The notes under the pieces were generated by a model that saw nothing but the letters and a program-made list of their open reading frames with translations, ran no database searches and had not been told where the DNA came from. Positions 7,648 through 15,668 of a DNA stretch of 17,827 nucleotides are shown here, one piece after another (positions within the stretch are counted from its first letter, which is position 1; the number at the start of each line of letters is the position of its first letter). Both the position numbers and the translations under genes were made by a program. The DNA lies in assembly GCA_937902905.1 (NCBI GenBank), contig CALELW010000251.1, positions 1-17,827 of the forward strand, read 5' to 3'. The DNA comes from an uncultured Clostridium sp. GTDB lineage: Bacteria; Bacillota; Clostridia; Lachnospirales; Lachnospiraceae.

Positions 7648-10600
7648 ATGGTTATTGATATGAGAGAACAAATTAAGAAAAAATTAAAAAAAAGAAGATA
7701 TGCAGTACTTCTTTCGCTTATGGCAGGAGTGTTGCTGTTTCTCCTGCGTGGGCAGTTTTCTCATGCAGTGAATCAGGTTTATATTTCATCTAATGGTATT
7801 AGGTTGGATCCGACGGTTACGTATGATTTGACAACAAGGAGTATGCAGTTAGATTTGGCATCAGACAATGATATGTATGCTAAAGACGAATACAAGGTTG
7901 AATGGACAATAGAAGATCCCCTAGCACGTGATGTTATTGCTTCGATTACTCCGGGTACTTCGAAAACAAGGTGTGTTGTAACACCACTTTCACCTGGTGA
8001 TGTAACGGTAACAGTAACGGTAAAGGACAGCATGAATGGAGACGCTTTGTTATTTAATACAACGTGTAATATCCGTGTTGTATTCTCAATTGATACATCG
8101 ACCGATGATTCGATTTATAAAATTGTTCATGAAAATGATACGGCAAGATCTCTTGTGATGTATTCGAACAGTGCACCGGTTAATCTTGGTTTGAACTTTG
8201 GTTCTGCCAACTCTTCGAATACCCAGTGGTCGAGTGCGAATGAGGAGGTAGTAACCGTAACACAGAGGGGAGGTCTTGTTTCGCCGGTTGGTGCCGGTAA
8301 GACGCAGGTGATTGCGACGTATACACCGACCGGTGATACAGAGACGTATACGGCATATCTGGATGTTTATGTTATCCCTCGTGTTTCAACGACGAATGGG
8401 GCAAATTATGAGACAGCGATTGACGCCCAGTTAAATTCCGGTGAGTATTTATACACCGATACGAACTTTGCAAACAACTTGGAAGTAATCCGAAGCAAGA
8501 TTATATGGGTTGTGAAAAAGGATGATGACCAGGGAAATTCCAAAATCATTGCGGATTCCCTTGGAAAAGATTCGGACTTGATTTCGATTACGCCGACGGC
8601 GAGCCGAAGCAATGAACTGCGGATTGAGGGAAAAGCTGGTGAGTATGACCTGTATTTCTATACATATGGCAGTTATGATGAAAATATGGATAATGGAACA
8701 ACAGCATATACACCGACCGTTGTTCATTTGACAATTAAGAGTGATATTCAGGACAAAACGGAGATTTTAAGTATTGGTGATGTTTATCGTTTTGCGGAAA
8801 GTTATAATATGACGCTGGAAGATTTTGATGAGTGTTTCAGTGTGGATATTAAGATGGCACAGGGAGCACCGGATTACTCGGAATATGCGGACTTTGATAA
8901 TACAAAGGCAGAATTAACAGCTAAAAATGTCGGTAATTTAGTGGCAACACTGACCATAAGAAGTGGCAGAGAAGCCTATGTTCGCAGAATTTTAGGGCTT
9001 GCCGAGAATGAGGCGCTGCCGGCGGCTTTCACGACTAGGATTGATATTACGGATAACATTCAATTAAACCGGACGTCAATGACGATTGTGGTTGGGCAGA
9101 AAGAGCAGTTAAGTGTTAAATTAAATAGTATTTATTCCGGTTCCGTTACATGGAAAAGCAGCGACCCCAACTATGTATCGGTAGATGAACTGACCGGTTT
9201 GATTAAAGGTGAGAAAGTGACAACACAGGATGTTGTGATTACGGCAACTTTGGATGCCGGAAATGGTTTGTATAAGACCGCAACCTGTACGGTAAAGGTA
9301 GAGGCAACGGTATCAAATTTCACATTGAGTCCGGGAACAGACCAGCAGATGTTAGTTGGTGACCATCTTACGGTTGTTGCTAATATAAAACAAACGGTTA
9401 CTGTTGCACCTTTGTATTGGTATAGCAGTGATACATCTGTGATTACTGTTGAACAAGCATCTGATGGTAAGAGTGCAATTCTTACTGCAGTTGGAGGCGG
9501 AACAACAACGCTTAATGTAATTAATTTGATAAATAAAGATACTATTTCAATTAGGGTGACGGTGCGTATTCCAATTAATGAAATTTCATTTAGTGCCGCG
9601 CAGATGCAGTTAGAACTTTACAAGAGCGGTTATAATATGAAAGACGAAGTGAAGTGGGGACCAACCAATGCGACCGATACAGCACTTACGTGGGCTAGTT
9701 CCGATACTTCCGTTGTCGAGTTAGACAAAGATGGTTATATGAAATTTAAGGGAGCCGGAACAGCACTTGTCAGTGTGTATCCGACCTATAATCCATACAA
9801 TGTAATGGCATCCTGTCTGGTTACGATTATTGGTACGCCGGATAGTATGACGATAAGCCAGATGGATGTGACGATGAATGTAGGTGAGGCGGTTCCGTTA
9901 TTAGTAGATTTTAATCCGAAAAATACGGCAACCGGTATTACGTGGACGCCAAATGATGATGGTATCGTGACGGTAACTTATGATGAAGAACGCCGCATTG
10001 CTACATTGACCGGTAAAGCACCGGGAACTACGAACATTAATGTGGTGACAACCGAAGGTTTGATATCGAATGTAAAAGTTTCTGTCAAACAGCCGTCAAC
10101 GGCGTTGAATCTGACACCAAAAGACGTAACGCTTAAGACCGGTGACAGTGTGAACTTAAAGGCAACCTTTACACCGGCAAATTCAACGGATACAATTGTA
10201 TGGAAGAGTTATAATACCGGTGTGGCAACGGTTGATACGAATGGCCGTGTAACCGGCGTGAAAGCAGGTTCGACATTTATTCAGGCGACTGCTTACAATG
10301 GAAAAGTGGCAGGACCGACGACAGTTATTATGGTGACTGTACAGGACGGTGTGAAAGGAGTTTCCTTAGATTCCTCAGAAAAGACGGTTCGTGTGGATAG
10401 CTCCATTACACTGATTCCGATTTTTAATCCGACGACTGCTTTTAATAAGGCAATGACATGGAAATCATCGAACAGTAATATTAAGATTGAGGCGGCAGGA
10501 GTTTCCAATCTGAAAGTAACCGGTGTGAAAGCCGGTACGGCGATGGTGACCGGTACGACGACAGATGGTGGATTTTCCGTATCTTGTTTGATTACGATTC

Positions 10601-11583
10601 TGCCAAAACAGAAAGAAAATGATACGAAGGTGACGGTATCGCCAAAAACGAAATATCTGGCAAAAGGCAAGTCATTCTATGTGACAGCCACCGTTACAGG
10701 TTCAAGTAATAAAAGAGTAAAATGGACGAGCAGCAAAAAATCAGTTGCAACTGTAACTTCCGGCGGTAAGGTAAAAGCAAAGAAATTAGGAACAACCTAT
10801 ATCAAAGCCACAGCAAAGGATGGTTCCGGTGCATACGCCAGATGTAAGGTGCGTGTTGTTCGTAAAGTGAAAAAGATTAAACTGAACCGCTATTCAGGCA
10901 GACTGCTCGTTGGAAGTACGATGAAACTGAAAGCAACCGTTCTTCCGAAAAATGCGACGATTAAGTCCGTGAAGTGGACGACGAATAAAAAATCGATTGC
11001 GACAGTCAGCAGTACCGGACGAGTATTGGGAACCGGCGAGGGTATTGTAAAGATTAAGGCTTCGGCAAAAGATGGTTCCGGTAAGTCAGCAACTTGCATA
11101 CTTCATGTGGTTGAGCCGATTGAGGCAACGGGAATTACTGTGGCAAACAGCCAGATTACCGTGGCGAAAGGAAAGATTGCCCAGTCCGGCATTACCTTAA
11201 ATCCGGTCAATTCGACGACGAAGATTAAATATCACTCCGATAATCCGAGAGTGGCAACCGTAAATAAATATGGTAAGATTAAGACCAAACGTGCCGGAGA
11301 GGCTACGATTTACGGAACGACTTCGACCGGACTGTATGGCTACTGCGATGTATTGGTTGTAGATTTGAACCGCAAGGCAGTAACCCTTCGTCCATACGAT
11401 ACCGAACAACTTCATGTAAACGAGATTAGTACCGGAGTAACATGGTATTCAAGAGATATTAACATTGCAACCGTATCCTCGACCGGACTTGTTACCGGAC
11501 GTAAGAGAGGTATAACAACGATTTATGCGGTTGTTAACGGTGTAAAACTCGGATGCCGTGTGAATGTTACAAAATTAAAGTAG
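7648..11583 (+). CDS. Giant secreted surface protein with tandem Ig-like (Big_2) repeats
   Basis: 1311 residues. A basic N-terminus and a hydrophobic segment (about residues 18-35, ending R-G-Q-F-S-H-A) form a signal peptide or an uncleaved anchor. Residues about 40-470 are beta-rich and divergent, perhaps four Ig-like domains. From residue 471 come ten units of 72-88 residues, starting at 471, 554, 642, 730, 816, 901, 989, 1073, 1158 and 1240, most with a W-x-S-S core and several with V-A-T-V and G-x-V-x-G/K strands. The last unit ends at the stop codon. There is no LPXTG, SLH or choline-binding anchor. Such proteins usually act as adhesins or structural stalks; the ligand is unknown. No terminator or clear promoter is visible in the 87 bases before it. 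The ATG at 7648 has AAAGG only one base away; the ATG at 7660 is an alternative. It runs almost directly into recN. Confidence 0.88.
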   Translation: MVIDMREQIKKKLKKRRYAVLLSLMAGVLLFLLRGQFSHAVNQVYISSNGIRLDPTVTYDLTTRSMQLDLASDNDMYAKDEYKVEWTIEDPLARDVIASITPGTSKTRCVVTPLSPGDVTVTVTVKDSMNGDALLFNTTCNIRVVFSIDTSTDDSIYKIVHENDTARSLVMYSNSAPVNLGLNFGSANSSNTQWSSANEEVVTVTQRGGLVSPVGAGKTQVIATYTPTGDTETYTAYLDVYVIPRVSTTNGANYETAIDAQLNSGEYLYTDTNFANNLEVIRSKIIWVVKKDDDQGNSKIIADSLGKDSDLISITPTASRSNELRIEGKAGEYDLYFYTYGSYDENMDNGTTAYTPTVVHLTIKSDIQDKTEILSIGDVYRFAESYNMTLEDFDECFSVDIKMAQGAPDYSEYADFDNTKAELTAKNVGNLVATLTIRSGREAYVRRILGLAENEALPAAFTTRIDITDNIQLNRTSMTIVVGQKEQLSVKLNSIYSGSVTWKSSDPNYVSVDELTGLIKGEKVTTQDVVITATLDAGNGLYKTATCTVKVEATVSNFTLSPGTDQQMLVGDHLTVVANIKQTVTVAPLYWYSSDTSVITVEQASDGKSAILTAVGGGTTTLNVINLINKDTISIRVTVRIPINEISFSAAQMQLELYKSGYNMKDEVKWGPTNATDTALTWASSDTSVVELDKDGYMKFKGAGTALVSVYPTYNPYNVMASCLVTIIGTPDSMTISQMDVTMNVGEAVPLLVDFNPKNTATGITWTPNDDGIVTVTYDEERRIATLTGKAPGTTNINVVTTEGLISNVKVSVKQPSTALNLTPKDVTLKTGDSVNLKATFTPANSTDTIVWKSYNTGVATVDTNGRVTGVKAGSTFIQATAYNGKVAGPTTVIMVTVQDGVKGVSLDSSEKTVRVDSSITLIPIFNPTTAFNKAMTWKSSNSNIKIEAAGVSNLKVTGVKAGTAMVTGTTTDGGFSVSCLITILPKQKENDTKVTVSPKTKYLAKGKSFYVTATVTGSSNKRVKWTSSKKSVATVTSGGKVKAKKLGTTYIKATAKDGSGAYARCKVRVVRKVKKIKLNRYSGRLLVGSTMKLKATVLPKNATIKSVKWTTNKKSIATVSSTGRVLGTGEGIVKIKASAKDGSGKSATCILHVVEPIEATGITVANSQITVAKGKIAQSGITLNPVNSTTKIKYHSDNPRVATVNKYGKIKTKRAGEATIYGTTSTGLYGYCDVLVVDLNRKAVTLRPYDTEQLHVNEISTGVTWYSRDINIATVSSTGLVTGRKRGITTIYAVVNGVKLGCRVNVTKLK
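9058..11580 (+). repeat. Ten tandem Ig-like protein repeat units within the surface gene
   Basis: Aligned by eye, the reading frame repeats with a period of about 250 bases, each unit encoding one Big_2-type beta-sandwich. Units are diverged at the DNA level, with short shared stretches such as the GTGAAAGC-containing segments near 10255 and 10525 and the GATGGTTCCGGT segments near 10820 and 11070. Unit 4 (residues 730-815) is net acidic, while unit 7 (989-1072) carries 21 Lys/Arg against 3 Asp/Glu. Confidence 0.85.
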
Positions 11584-11601
11584 TGGAATGGGAGGAGACT
11601 A

Positions 11602-13272
11602 TTGTTAGTAAATTTACATGTAAAAAACTTTGCGATAATAGACGAGATTGATGTTGATTTTGGCTCCGGGTTAAATATTCTTACCGGAGAGACGGGAGCC
11701 GGTAAATCGATTTTGATTGGCTCCATCGGCATCGCACTCGGCGCAAGGGTTTCGCAGGAAATCATAGGAAAGCATGGCGACTCTGCGATGGTAGAGATTG
11801 TTTTCCAGATTGAAGATGAAGAGACAAAAGAGAAATTATCAGAATTAGGTGTAGACCCGGACGAAGGACAGATTGTCATTTCCCGCCGTATTACGGGAAG
11901 CCGGAGTGTAAACCGGATTAATGGTGAAAATGTATCGGTTAGTGTGATTCGCCAGGTGGCTGCTCTTTGTATTGACATTCATGGACAGCATGAAAACCAG
12001 TCGTTACTGCAGAAAGATAAACATTTAGCAATTGTGGATGAGTTCGCTGCTGGGCAGTGTGTTACTTTGAAACAGGAGATTGCTGCTTTATACCGTGAAT
12101 ATACAGCACTGAAAAAACAGTGGCAGGATGAGGATGTGTCAGACGAAGAGCGTGCGAGAGAACTTAGTTTTCTGGAATATGAAAAACAGGAAATCGAGCA
12201 GGCATCTTTACATGCCGGCGAAATTGAAGAAGTGGAAGAGGCTTACCGCAGGGCATCCGGTGCTGAGACAATTGTGGAATCGCTTAGTCTGGTACACCGT
12301 TTGACAAGTGATACAGCCGCAGGAGCTGTGAGCCATGCGTTACAGAGTATGCAGCGAATTACAGGCTTTGGTGAGGAAATTCAGAATTTGCAGGAAGAAC
12401 TTTTGCAGATTGAGGGACTTTTGGATGATTTTAATCATGAAACAGCGGATTATATGCAGGACTTTTCTTTCGATGCCAATGAGTTTTCGGAATTAGAGAG
12501 AAGGCTCGATACGATTCACAATTTGCAGGCGAAATATGGAAGTACCTATGAAGAGATACTTTTGCATTTGGAAGAAGTGGAGGATAAACTGCAAAAACTT
12601 GCAGATTTTGAACATTATAAGGAAAAACTTCTTGCCAAAATAAAGGAATATGAGTCGGATTTGACAAAGAAATGTGAGCAGTTATCAAAAGAAAGAAAAG
12701 AAACCGCTTTCATTCTGCAGGAAAAGATTAAGGCAGCTTTATCGGATTTGAATTTTGCCTATGTTGATTTCGAAATTGCATGGAGCCGCAAAGATACATT
12801 TGGTGCGGATGGATGGGATGAAGCAGAATTTTTGATTGCAACAAATCCGGGCGAGCCAAAGAAAAGCCTCGGAAAAATCGCATCCGGCGGTGAATTATCC
12901 CGTATTATGCTGGCAATTAAATCGGTTTTTGCCGAAAAAGACCATATTGAGACATTGATTTTTGATGAAATTGATGCCGGAATCAGTGGACGTACGGCAC
13001 AGAAAGTTTCGGAAAAACTGAAACTTTTAAGTAAAAGCCACCAGATTCTCTGTATTACTCATCTGGCGCAGATTGCCGCAATGGCAGACACTCATTTCCT
13101 GATTGAGAAGATGGTTGATGAAAATCATTCGGAGACAGTGATTCGTCCGTTGGATGAATCGCAGAGTGAACAGGAACTGGCACGTATTCTTGGCGGTGTT
13201 GAGATTACAGAGTCGGTGCTTGAAAATGCGAGAGAGATGAAAGCGTTAGCGAGCAAAAAAAAGTTCAGATAG
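11602..13272 (+). CDS. recN: DNA repair protein RecN
   Basis: RecN is an SMC-like ATPase recruited early to double-strand breaks. The 556 residues include Walker A GETGAGKS (29-36), a central coiled-coil region (about 150-370), the ABC signature ASGGELSR (427-434), Walker B LIFDEIDAG (452-460) and the switch histidine in I-T-H-L-A-Q (about 487). Length and motifs fit an intact gene. The start is TTG, with GGGAGGAG four bases upstream, and the protein then begins M-L-V-N-L-H-V-K-N-F as in homologues. Only 18 bases separate it from the giant Ig-like gene, so it is probably read from that transcript or from a promoter inside it. The usual argR neighbour upstream is absent. A strong terminator follows. 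Confidence 0.96.
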   Translation: MLVNLHVKNFAIIDEIDVDFGSGLNILTGETGAGKSILIGSIGIALGARVSQEIIGKHGDSAMVEIVFQIEDEETKEKLSELGVDPDEGQIVISRRITGSRSVNRINGENVSVSVIRQVAALCIDIHGQHENQSLLQKDKHLAIVDEFAAGQCVTLKQEIAALYREYTALKKQWQDEDVSDEERARELSFLEYEKQEIEQASLHAGEIEEVEEAYRRASGAETIVESLSLVHRLTSDTAAGAVSHALQSMQRITGFGEEIQNLQEELLQIEGLLDDFNHETADYMQDFSFDANEFSELERRLDTIHNLQAKYGSTYEEILLHLEEVEDKLQKLADFEHYKEKLLAKIKEYESDLTKKCEQLSKERKETAFILQEKIKAALSDLNFAYVDFEIAWSRKDTFGADGWDEAEFLIATNPGEPKKSLGKIASGGELSRIMLAIKSVFAEKDHIETLIFDEIDAGISGRTAQKVSEKLKLLSKSHQILCITHLAQIAAMADTHFLIEKMVDENHSETVIRPLDESQSEQELARILGGVEITESVLENAREMKALASKKKFR

Positions 13273-13278
13273 TTTTCA

Positions 13279-13308
13279 GAATTAGAAAAATAGAAGTTGG
13301 CTATACTA
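13279..13308 (+). promoter_or_regulatory. Candidate sigma-G-like promoter of spoIVB
   Basis: GAATT (13279-13283), an 18-base spacer and TATACTA (13302-13308) approach the sigma-F/G form (GHATR and CATnnTA), with one mismatch in each box. SpoIVB of Bacillus is made in the forespore under sigma-G. Transcription would begin near 13315, inside the left arm of the recN terminator, so such a transcript could not form the full terminator stem. This is a sequence-only guess. Confidence 0.3.
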
Positions 13309-13359
13309 AACAGAAGGAACCAAAACAATAGTATGTTTTGAACCTTCTGTTTTTATTTT
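13308..13359 (+). terminator. Rho-independent terminator after recN
   Basis: AAACAGAAGG (13308-13317) pairs with CCTTCTGTTT (13343-13352), and CAAAAC (13321-13326) pairs with GTTTTG (13335-13340) inside, with a small internal bulge; a T-rich tail follows to 13359. It separates recN from spoIVB. Confidence 0.85.
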
Positions 13360-13381
13360 GCCAATTATGGGAGGAATGAGT

Positions 13382-14608
13382 ATGAGAAAAAAAGTTCGTT
13401 TTTTGCTGGCTGGATTATTAGTGGCTGATGTGTTGTTGATTGGATATTTGATGTATGATTACATTCAAAATAAAATTCCGGATTCTGTTTTGACTTACGT
13501 TGGGGAAAAACAGGAACTGAATCTGCCGGCAATTTTTGAAACTGAGCAGAGTGTTCCGGCTCTTCATGTGCAAAATCAGGGTGGTGGATTTTCCATGAAA
13601 TCGAACCGGTTAGGAAGTTATGAGGTGTCGGTCCGCTTATTTGGTGTGCTGCCGGTAAAGAAGATGGACGTTAAAGTGGTGAAAAGAAAAAAAGTTTTCC
13701 CAAGTGGAGAGCCAATTGGCATCTATGTGGAGACTAACGGGCTGTTAGTATTAGACACGACGGAACTTCCGGCAAAAGACGGACTTACTTATGCACCCGG
13801 TGAAAATTTGTTAAAGCCCGGTGATTATATTTTGGAATGGAATCAGAAAAAAGTTGCTACGATTCAAAGTTTAAACCGTGAAATTCAGGGTACAAAGGAT
13901 AAAAAGGTTACGGTTTTAATACGTCGAAACGGAGAAAAAATAAAAATTGCCATGCGTCCGGTACTTTCATCGGATGGCACATATAAAATAGGAACATGGG
14001 TAAGGGAAGATACGCAGGGAATCGGTACGCTTACTTATGTAACGAAAGATGGTGGATTTGGTACACTTGGACATGGAATTACGGATGTAGATACAGGAAC
14101 GCTGTTGAATTTACACGGGGGCGAATTGTTTCAGACGCAGATTGTCGATATTATGAAGGGAGAGGAGGGAAATCCGGGAGAACTGCAGGGGTATATCAAT
14201 ATGATTGCAAAAAATACGATAGGAAAAATCAAAAAGAACACGGAGCAGGGGGTGTTTGGCGAGATGAAAGAGGAACGTGTGTCCGCCTATTCCGGGAAGG
14301 CGTATGAGGTTGGCAGAAAACAGGAGATTGAAACCGGAAAGGCATATTTGTATGCGAATCTCGAGGGCAGGGCACGGATGTATGAAATTGAAATTGAAGA
14401 TATAAAAATCAATGCAAGGGATAATAAGAGCATGGAAATCAAGGTAACGGATAAAAGGCTTTTAAAACTGACAGGCGGGATTGTACAGGGAATGAGTGGC
14501 TCGCCGATTATACAAAAGGACAAAATCGTGGGGGCGGTTACGCATGTTTTTGTTGATGACCCGACAAGAGGTTATGGAATTTTTATTGAGGAGATGTTGG
14601 CGCAGTAA
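13382..14608 (+). CDS. spoIVB: Sporulation signalling serine protease SpoIVB
   Basis: SpoIVB is made in the forespore, secreted into the intermembrane space, and cleaves SpoIVFA to release pro-sigma-K processing in the mother cell. From ATG 13382 it has 408 residues: an N-terminal membrane anchor or signal (7-25), a PDZ domain (about 105-195; L-K-P-G-D-Y-I-L at 144-151), and an S55 peptidase domain. The catalytic triad is readable: His231 in LGHGITD, Asp357, and Ser372 in GMSGSP. The Asp-Ser distance of 15 equals that of the Bacillus triad (D363, S378). The start is chosen because GGGAGG ends seven bases upstream; the in-frame TTG at 13358 lies in the preceding terminator tail, and ATG 13376 abuts the ribosome site. 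Its place between recN and spo0A is typical of Clostridia. Confidence 0.95.
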   Translation: MRKKVRFLLAGLLVADVLLIGYLMYDYIQNKIPDSVLTYVGEKQELNLPAIFETEQSVPALHVQNQGGGFSMKSNRLGSYEVSVRLFGVLPVKKMDVKVVKRKKVFPSGEPIGIYVETNGLLVLDTTELPAKDGLTYAPGENLLKPGDYILEWNQKKVATIQSLNREIQGTKDKKVTVLIRRNGEKIKIAMRPVLSSDGTYKIGTWVREDTQGIGTLTYVTKDGGFGTLGHGITDVDTGTLLNLHGGELFQTQIVDIMKGEEGNPGELQGYINMIAKNTIGKIKKNTEQGVFGEMKEERVSAYSGKAYEVGRKQEIETGKAYLYANLEGRARMYEIEIEDIKINARDNKSMEIKVTDKRLLKLTGGIVQGMSGSPIIQKDKIVGAVTHVFVDDPTRGYGIFIEEMLAQ

Positions 14609-14644
14609 AAATAACCGCATTTGTTGTCAAAAACCGAAGCTAGA

Positions 14645-14651
14645 AGTCGAA
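14645..14651 (+). promoter_or_regulatory. Possible 0A box upstream of spo0A
   Basis: AGTCGAA matches six of seven bases of the Spo0A-binding consensus TGTCGAA. It lies 26 bases upstream of the sigma-H-like -35 element and may allow autoregulation. Such a short match could be chance. Confidence 0.35.
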
Positions 14652-14670
14652 AGATGATGAAATATAAAAA

Positions 14671-14698
14671 GAATATAAATAAAAAATTAAAAGAATTT
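14671..14698 (+). promoter_or_regulatory. Candidate sigma-H-like promoter of spo0A
   Basis: AAGAATAT (GAATAT at 14671-14676) resembles the sigma-H -35 element AGGAATWW, and AAAGAATTT (GAATTT at 14693-14698) matches the -10 form RnnGAATWW. The two GAAT cores are 22 bases apart, a proper distance. Known spo0A genes use sigma-H. The region is very AT-rich, so false matches are easy. Confidence 0.4.
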
Positions 14699-14709
14699 AG
14701 AATTTGCTC

Positions 14710-14738
14710 TTGTAATATGGAGAAAATGGGTATATACT
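14710..14738 (+). promoter_or_regulatory. Sigma-A-type promoter of spo0A
   Basis: TTGTAA (14710-14715), a 17-base spacer and TATACT (14733-14738) give a good housekeeping promoter with a start near 14745, about 49 bases before the GTG start codon. No terminator is visible after spoIVB, so some read-through from upstream is also possible. Confidence 0.6.
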
Positions 14739-14751
14739 TTTAATCACAACG

Positions 14752-14771
14752 AGTTTATAAAAAGTTTATAA
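14752..14771 (+). repeat. Two 9-base direct repeats in the spo0A leader
   Basis: AGTTTATAA occurs at 14752-14760 and again at 14763-14771, eleven bases apart start to start, which is one helical turn. They lie between the predicted sigma-A start and the ribosome site (from 14779). A regulator site or an RNA feature is possible; no known factor is recognised. Confidence 0.5.
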
Positions 14772-14793
14772 TTATTTGAAGGGGGTACTAGTT

Positions 14794-15588
14794 GTGAAGA
14801 AATTAAAAGTATTAATTGCAGATGACAATCCAAGAATGGCATCCATGATTCAGAATATTCTTATGGATGATGATGAGATTCAGGTCGTGGGAACGGCAGA
14901 GGATGGAGTAGAAACACTGGGGATGATTGAGGAAACGGAGCCGGATTTGCTTTTACTGGATTTGATTATGCCGAAATTAGATGGCCTTGGTGTGATGGAG
15001 CGGCTGCAGGAAAAGCAAAAGATAAAAAAAGTGCCGGAAATTATCGTGGTGTCCGGTATTTCACAGGAACGAATTACGGATACAGCATTTGCTCTTGGAG
15101 CTTCGTATTACTTATTAAAACCATTCGAGTCGGAAACACTTCTTTCCCATGTACAGAAATTTAAACCGGGTGCAAGGGCAAAACTGATTGCCACGGGAAG
15201 CGAGAACCGGAGAAATGAGAAAATGGCAAAATATAACCTCGAATCGGATGTTACTAATATTATTCATGAGATTGGGGTGCCGGCGCATATAAAAGGGTAT
15301 CAGTATTTACGAGATGCAATCATGATGTCAGTCGACGATAAAGAAATGTTAAATTCTATCACCAAAATTCTCTATCCTTCCATAGCAAAACAACACGGGA
15401 CAACACCAAGCAGGGTAGAACGAGCAATTCGACATGCAATCGAAGTGGCATGGAGCCGCGGAAAAGTGGACACCATTGACGAATTATTCGGATATACGGT
15501 TCATAATGGAAAAGGAAAACCAACAAATTCGGAGTTCGTAGCGCTAATTGCGGACAAGATACGGTTAGAACAGAAAATGAAAGCCTAA
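14794..15588 (+). CDS. spo0A: Stage 0 sporulation protein A, response regulator
   Basis: Spo0A is the phosphorelay or kinase-fed response regulator that switches cells into sporulation. From GTG 14794 it has 264 residues, close to B. subtilis Spo0A. The receiver domain (1-125) has the acidic pair D10/D11, phospho-acceptor D56 in L-L-D-L-I-M-P, S87 and K109 in L-L-K-P-F. A short linker (about 126-147) leads to the Spo0A-specific DNA-binding domain (148-264), with the recognition helix segment T-P-S-R-V-E-R-A-I-R-H-A-I-E-V-A-W (204-220), nearly identical to the family consensus. The GTG is chosen because AGGGGG lies eight bases upstream; the in-frame TTG at 14776 overlaps that ribosome site. 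It follows spoIVB after 185 bases and has its own promoter region. Confidence 0.97.
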   Translation: MKKLKVLIADDNPRMASMIQNILMDDDEIQVVGTAEDGVETLGMIEETEPDLLLLDLIMPKLDGLGVMERLQEKQKIKKVPEIIVVSGISQERITDTAFALGASYYLLKPFESETLLSHVQKFKPGARAKLIATGSENRRNEKMAKYNLESDVTNIIHEIGVPAHIKGYQYLRDAIMMSVDDKEMLNSITKILYPSIAKQHGTTPSRVERAIRHAIEVAWSRGKVDTIDELFGYTVHNGKGKPTNSEFVALIADKIRLEQKMKA

Positions 15589-15595
15589 AAAAATC

Positions 15596-15624
15596 TTTTC
15601 ACCGCTCCCTTTTTGGTGTATAAT
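15596..15624 (+). promoter_or_regulatory. Sigma-A-type promoter of glgA
   Basis: TTTTCA (15596-15601), a 17-base spacer and a perfect TATAAT (15619-15624) lie just after the spo0A stop. The transcript would start near 15631. The only hairpin after spo0A is a short CACC/GGTG stem within this spacer (15599-15618), too weak to call a terminator. Confidence 0.6.
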
Positions 15625-15668
15625 AATGTCAATACGATTTTGTATCAAAAAGAAAGGGGAGAAGGATA

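Noticed and set aside
9058..11580. CRISPR-like or satellite DNA repeat
   Set aside because: The periodicity is at protein level (Ig-like domains of 72-88 residues); DNA units are diverged and there are no spacers.
11523..11978. 151-codon open frame on the minus strand
   Set aside because: It is opposite the conserved Walker A region of recN; a shadow frame.
14767..14772. TATAAT in the second AGTTTATAA repeat as a -10 box
   Set aside because: No -35 box fits and the transcript would start within the spo0A ribosome site.
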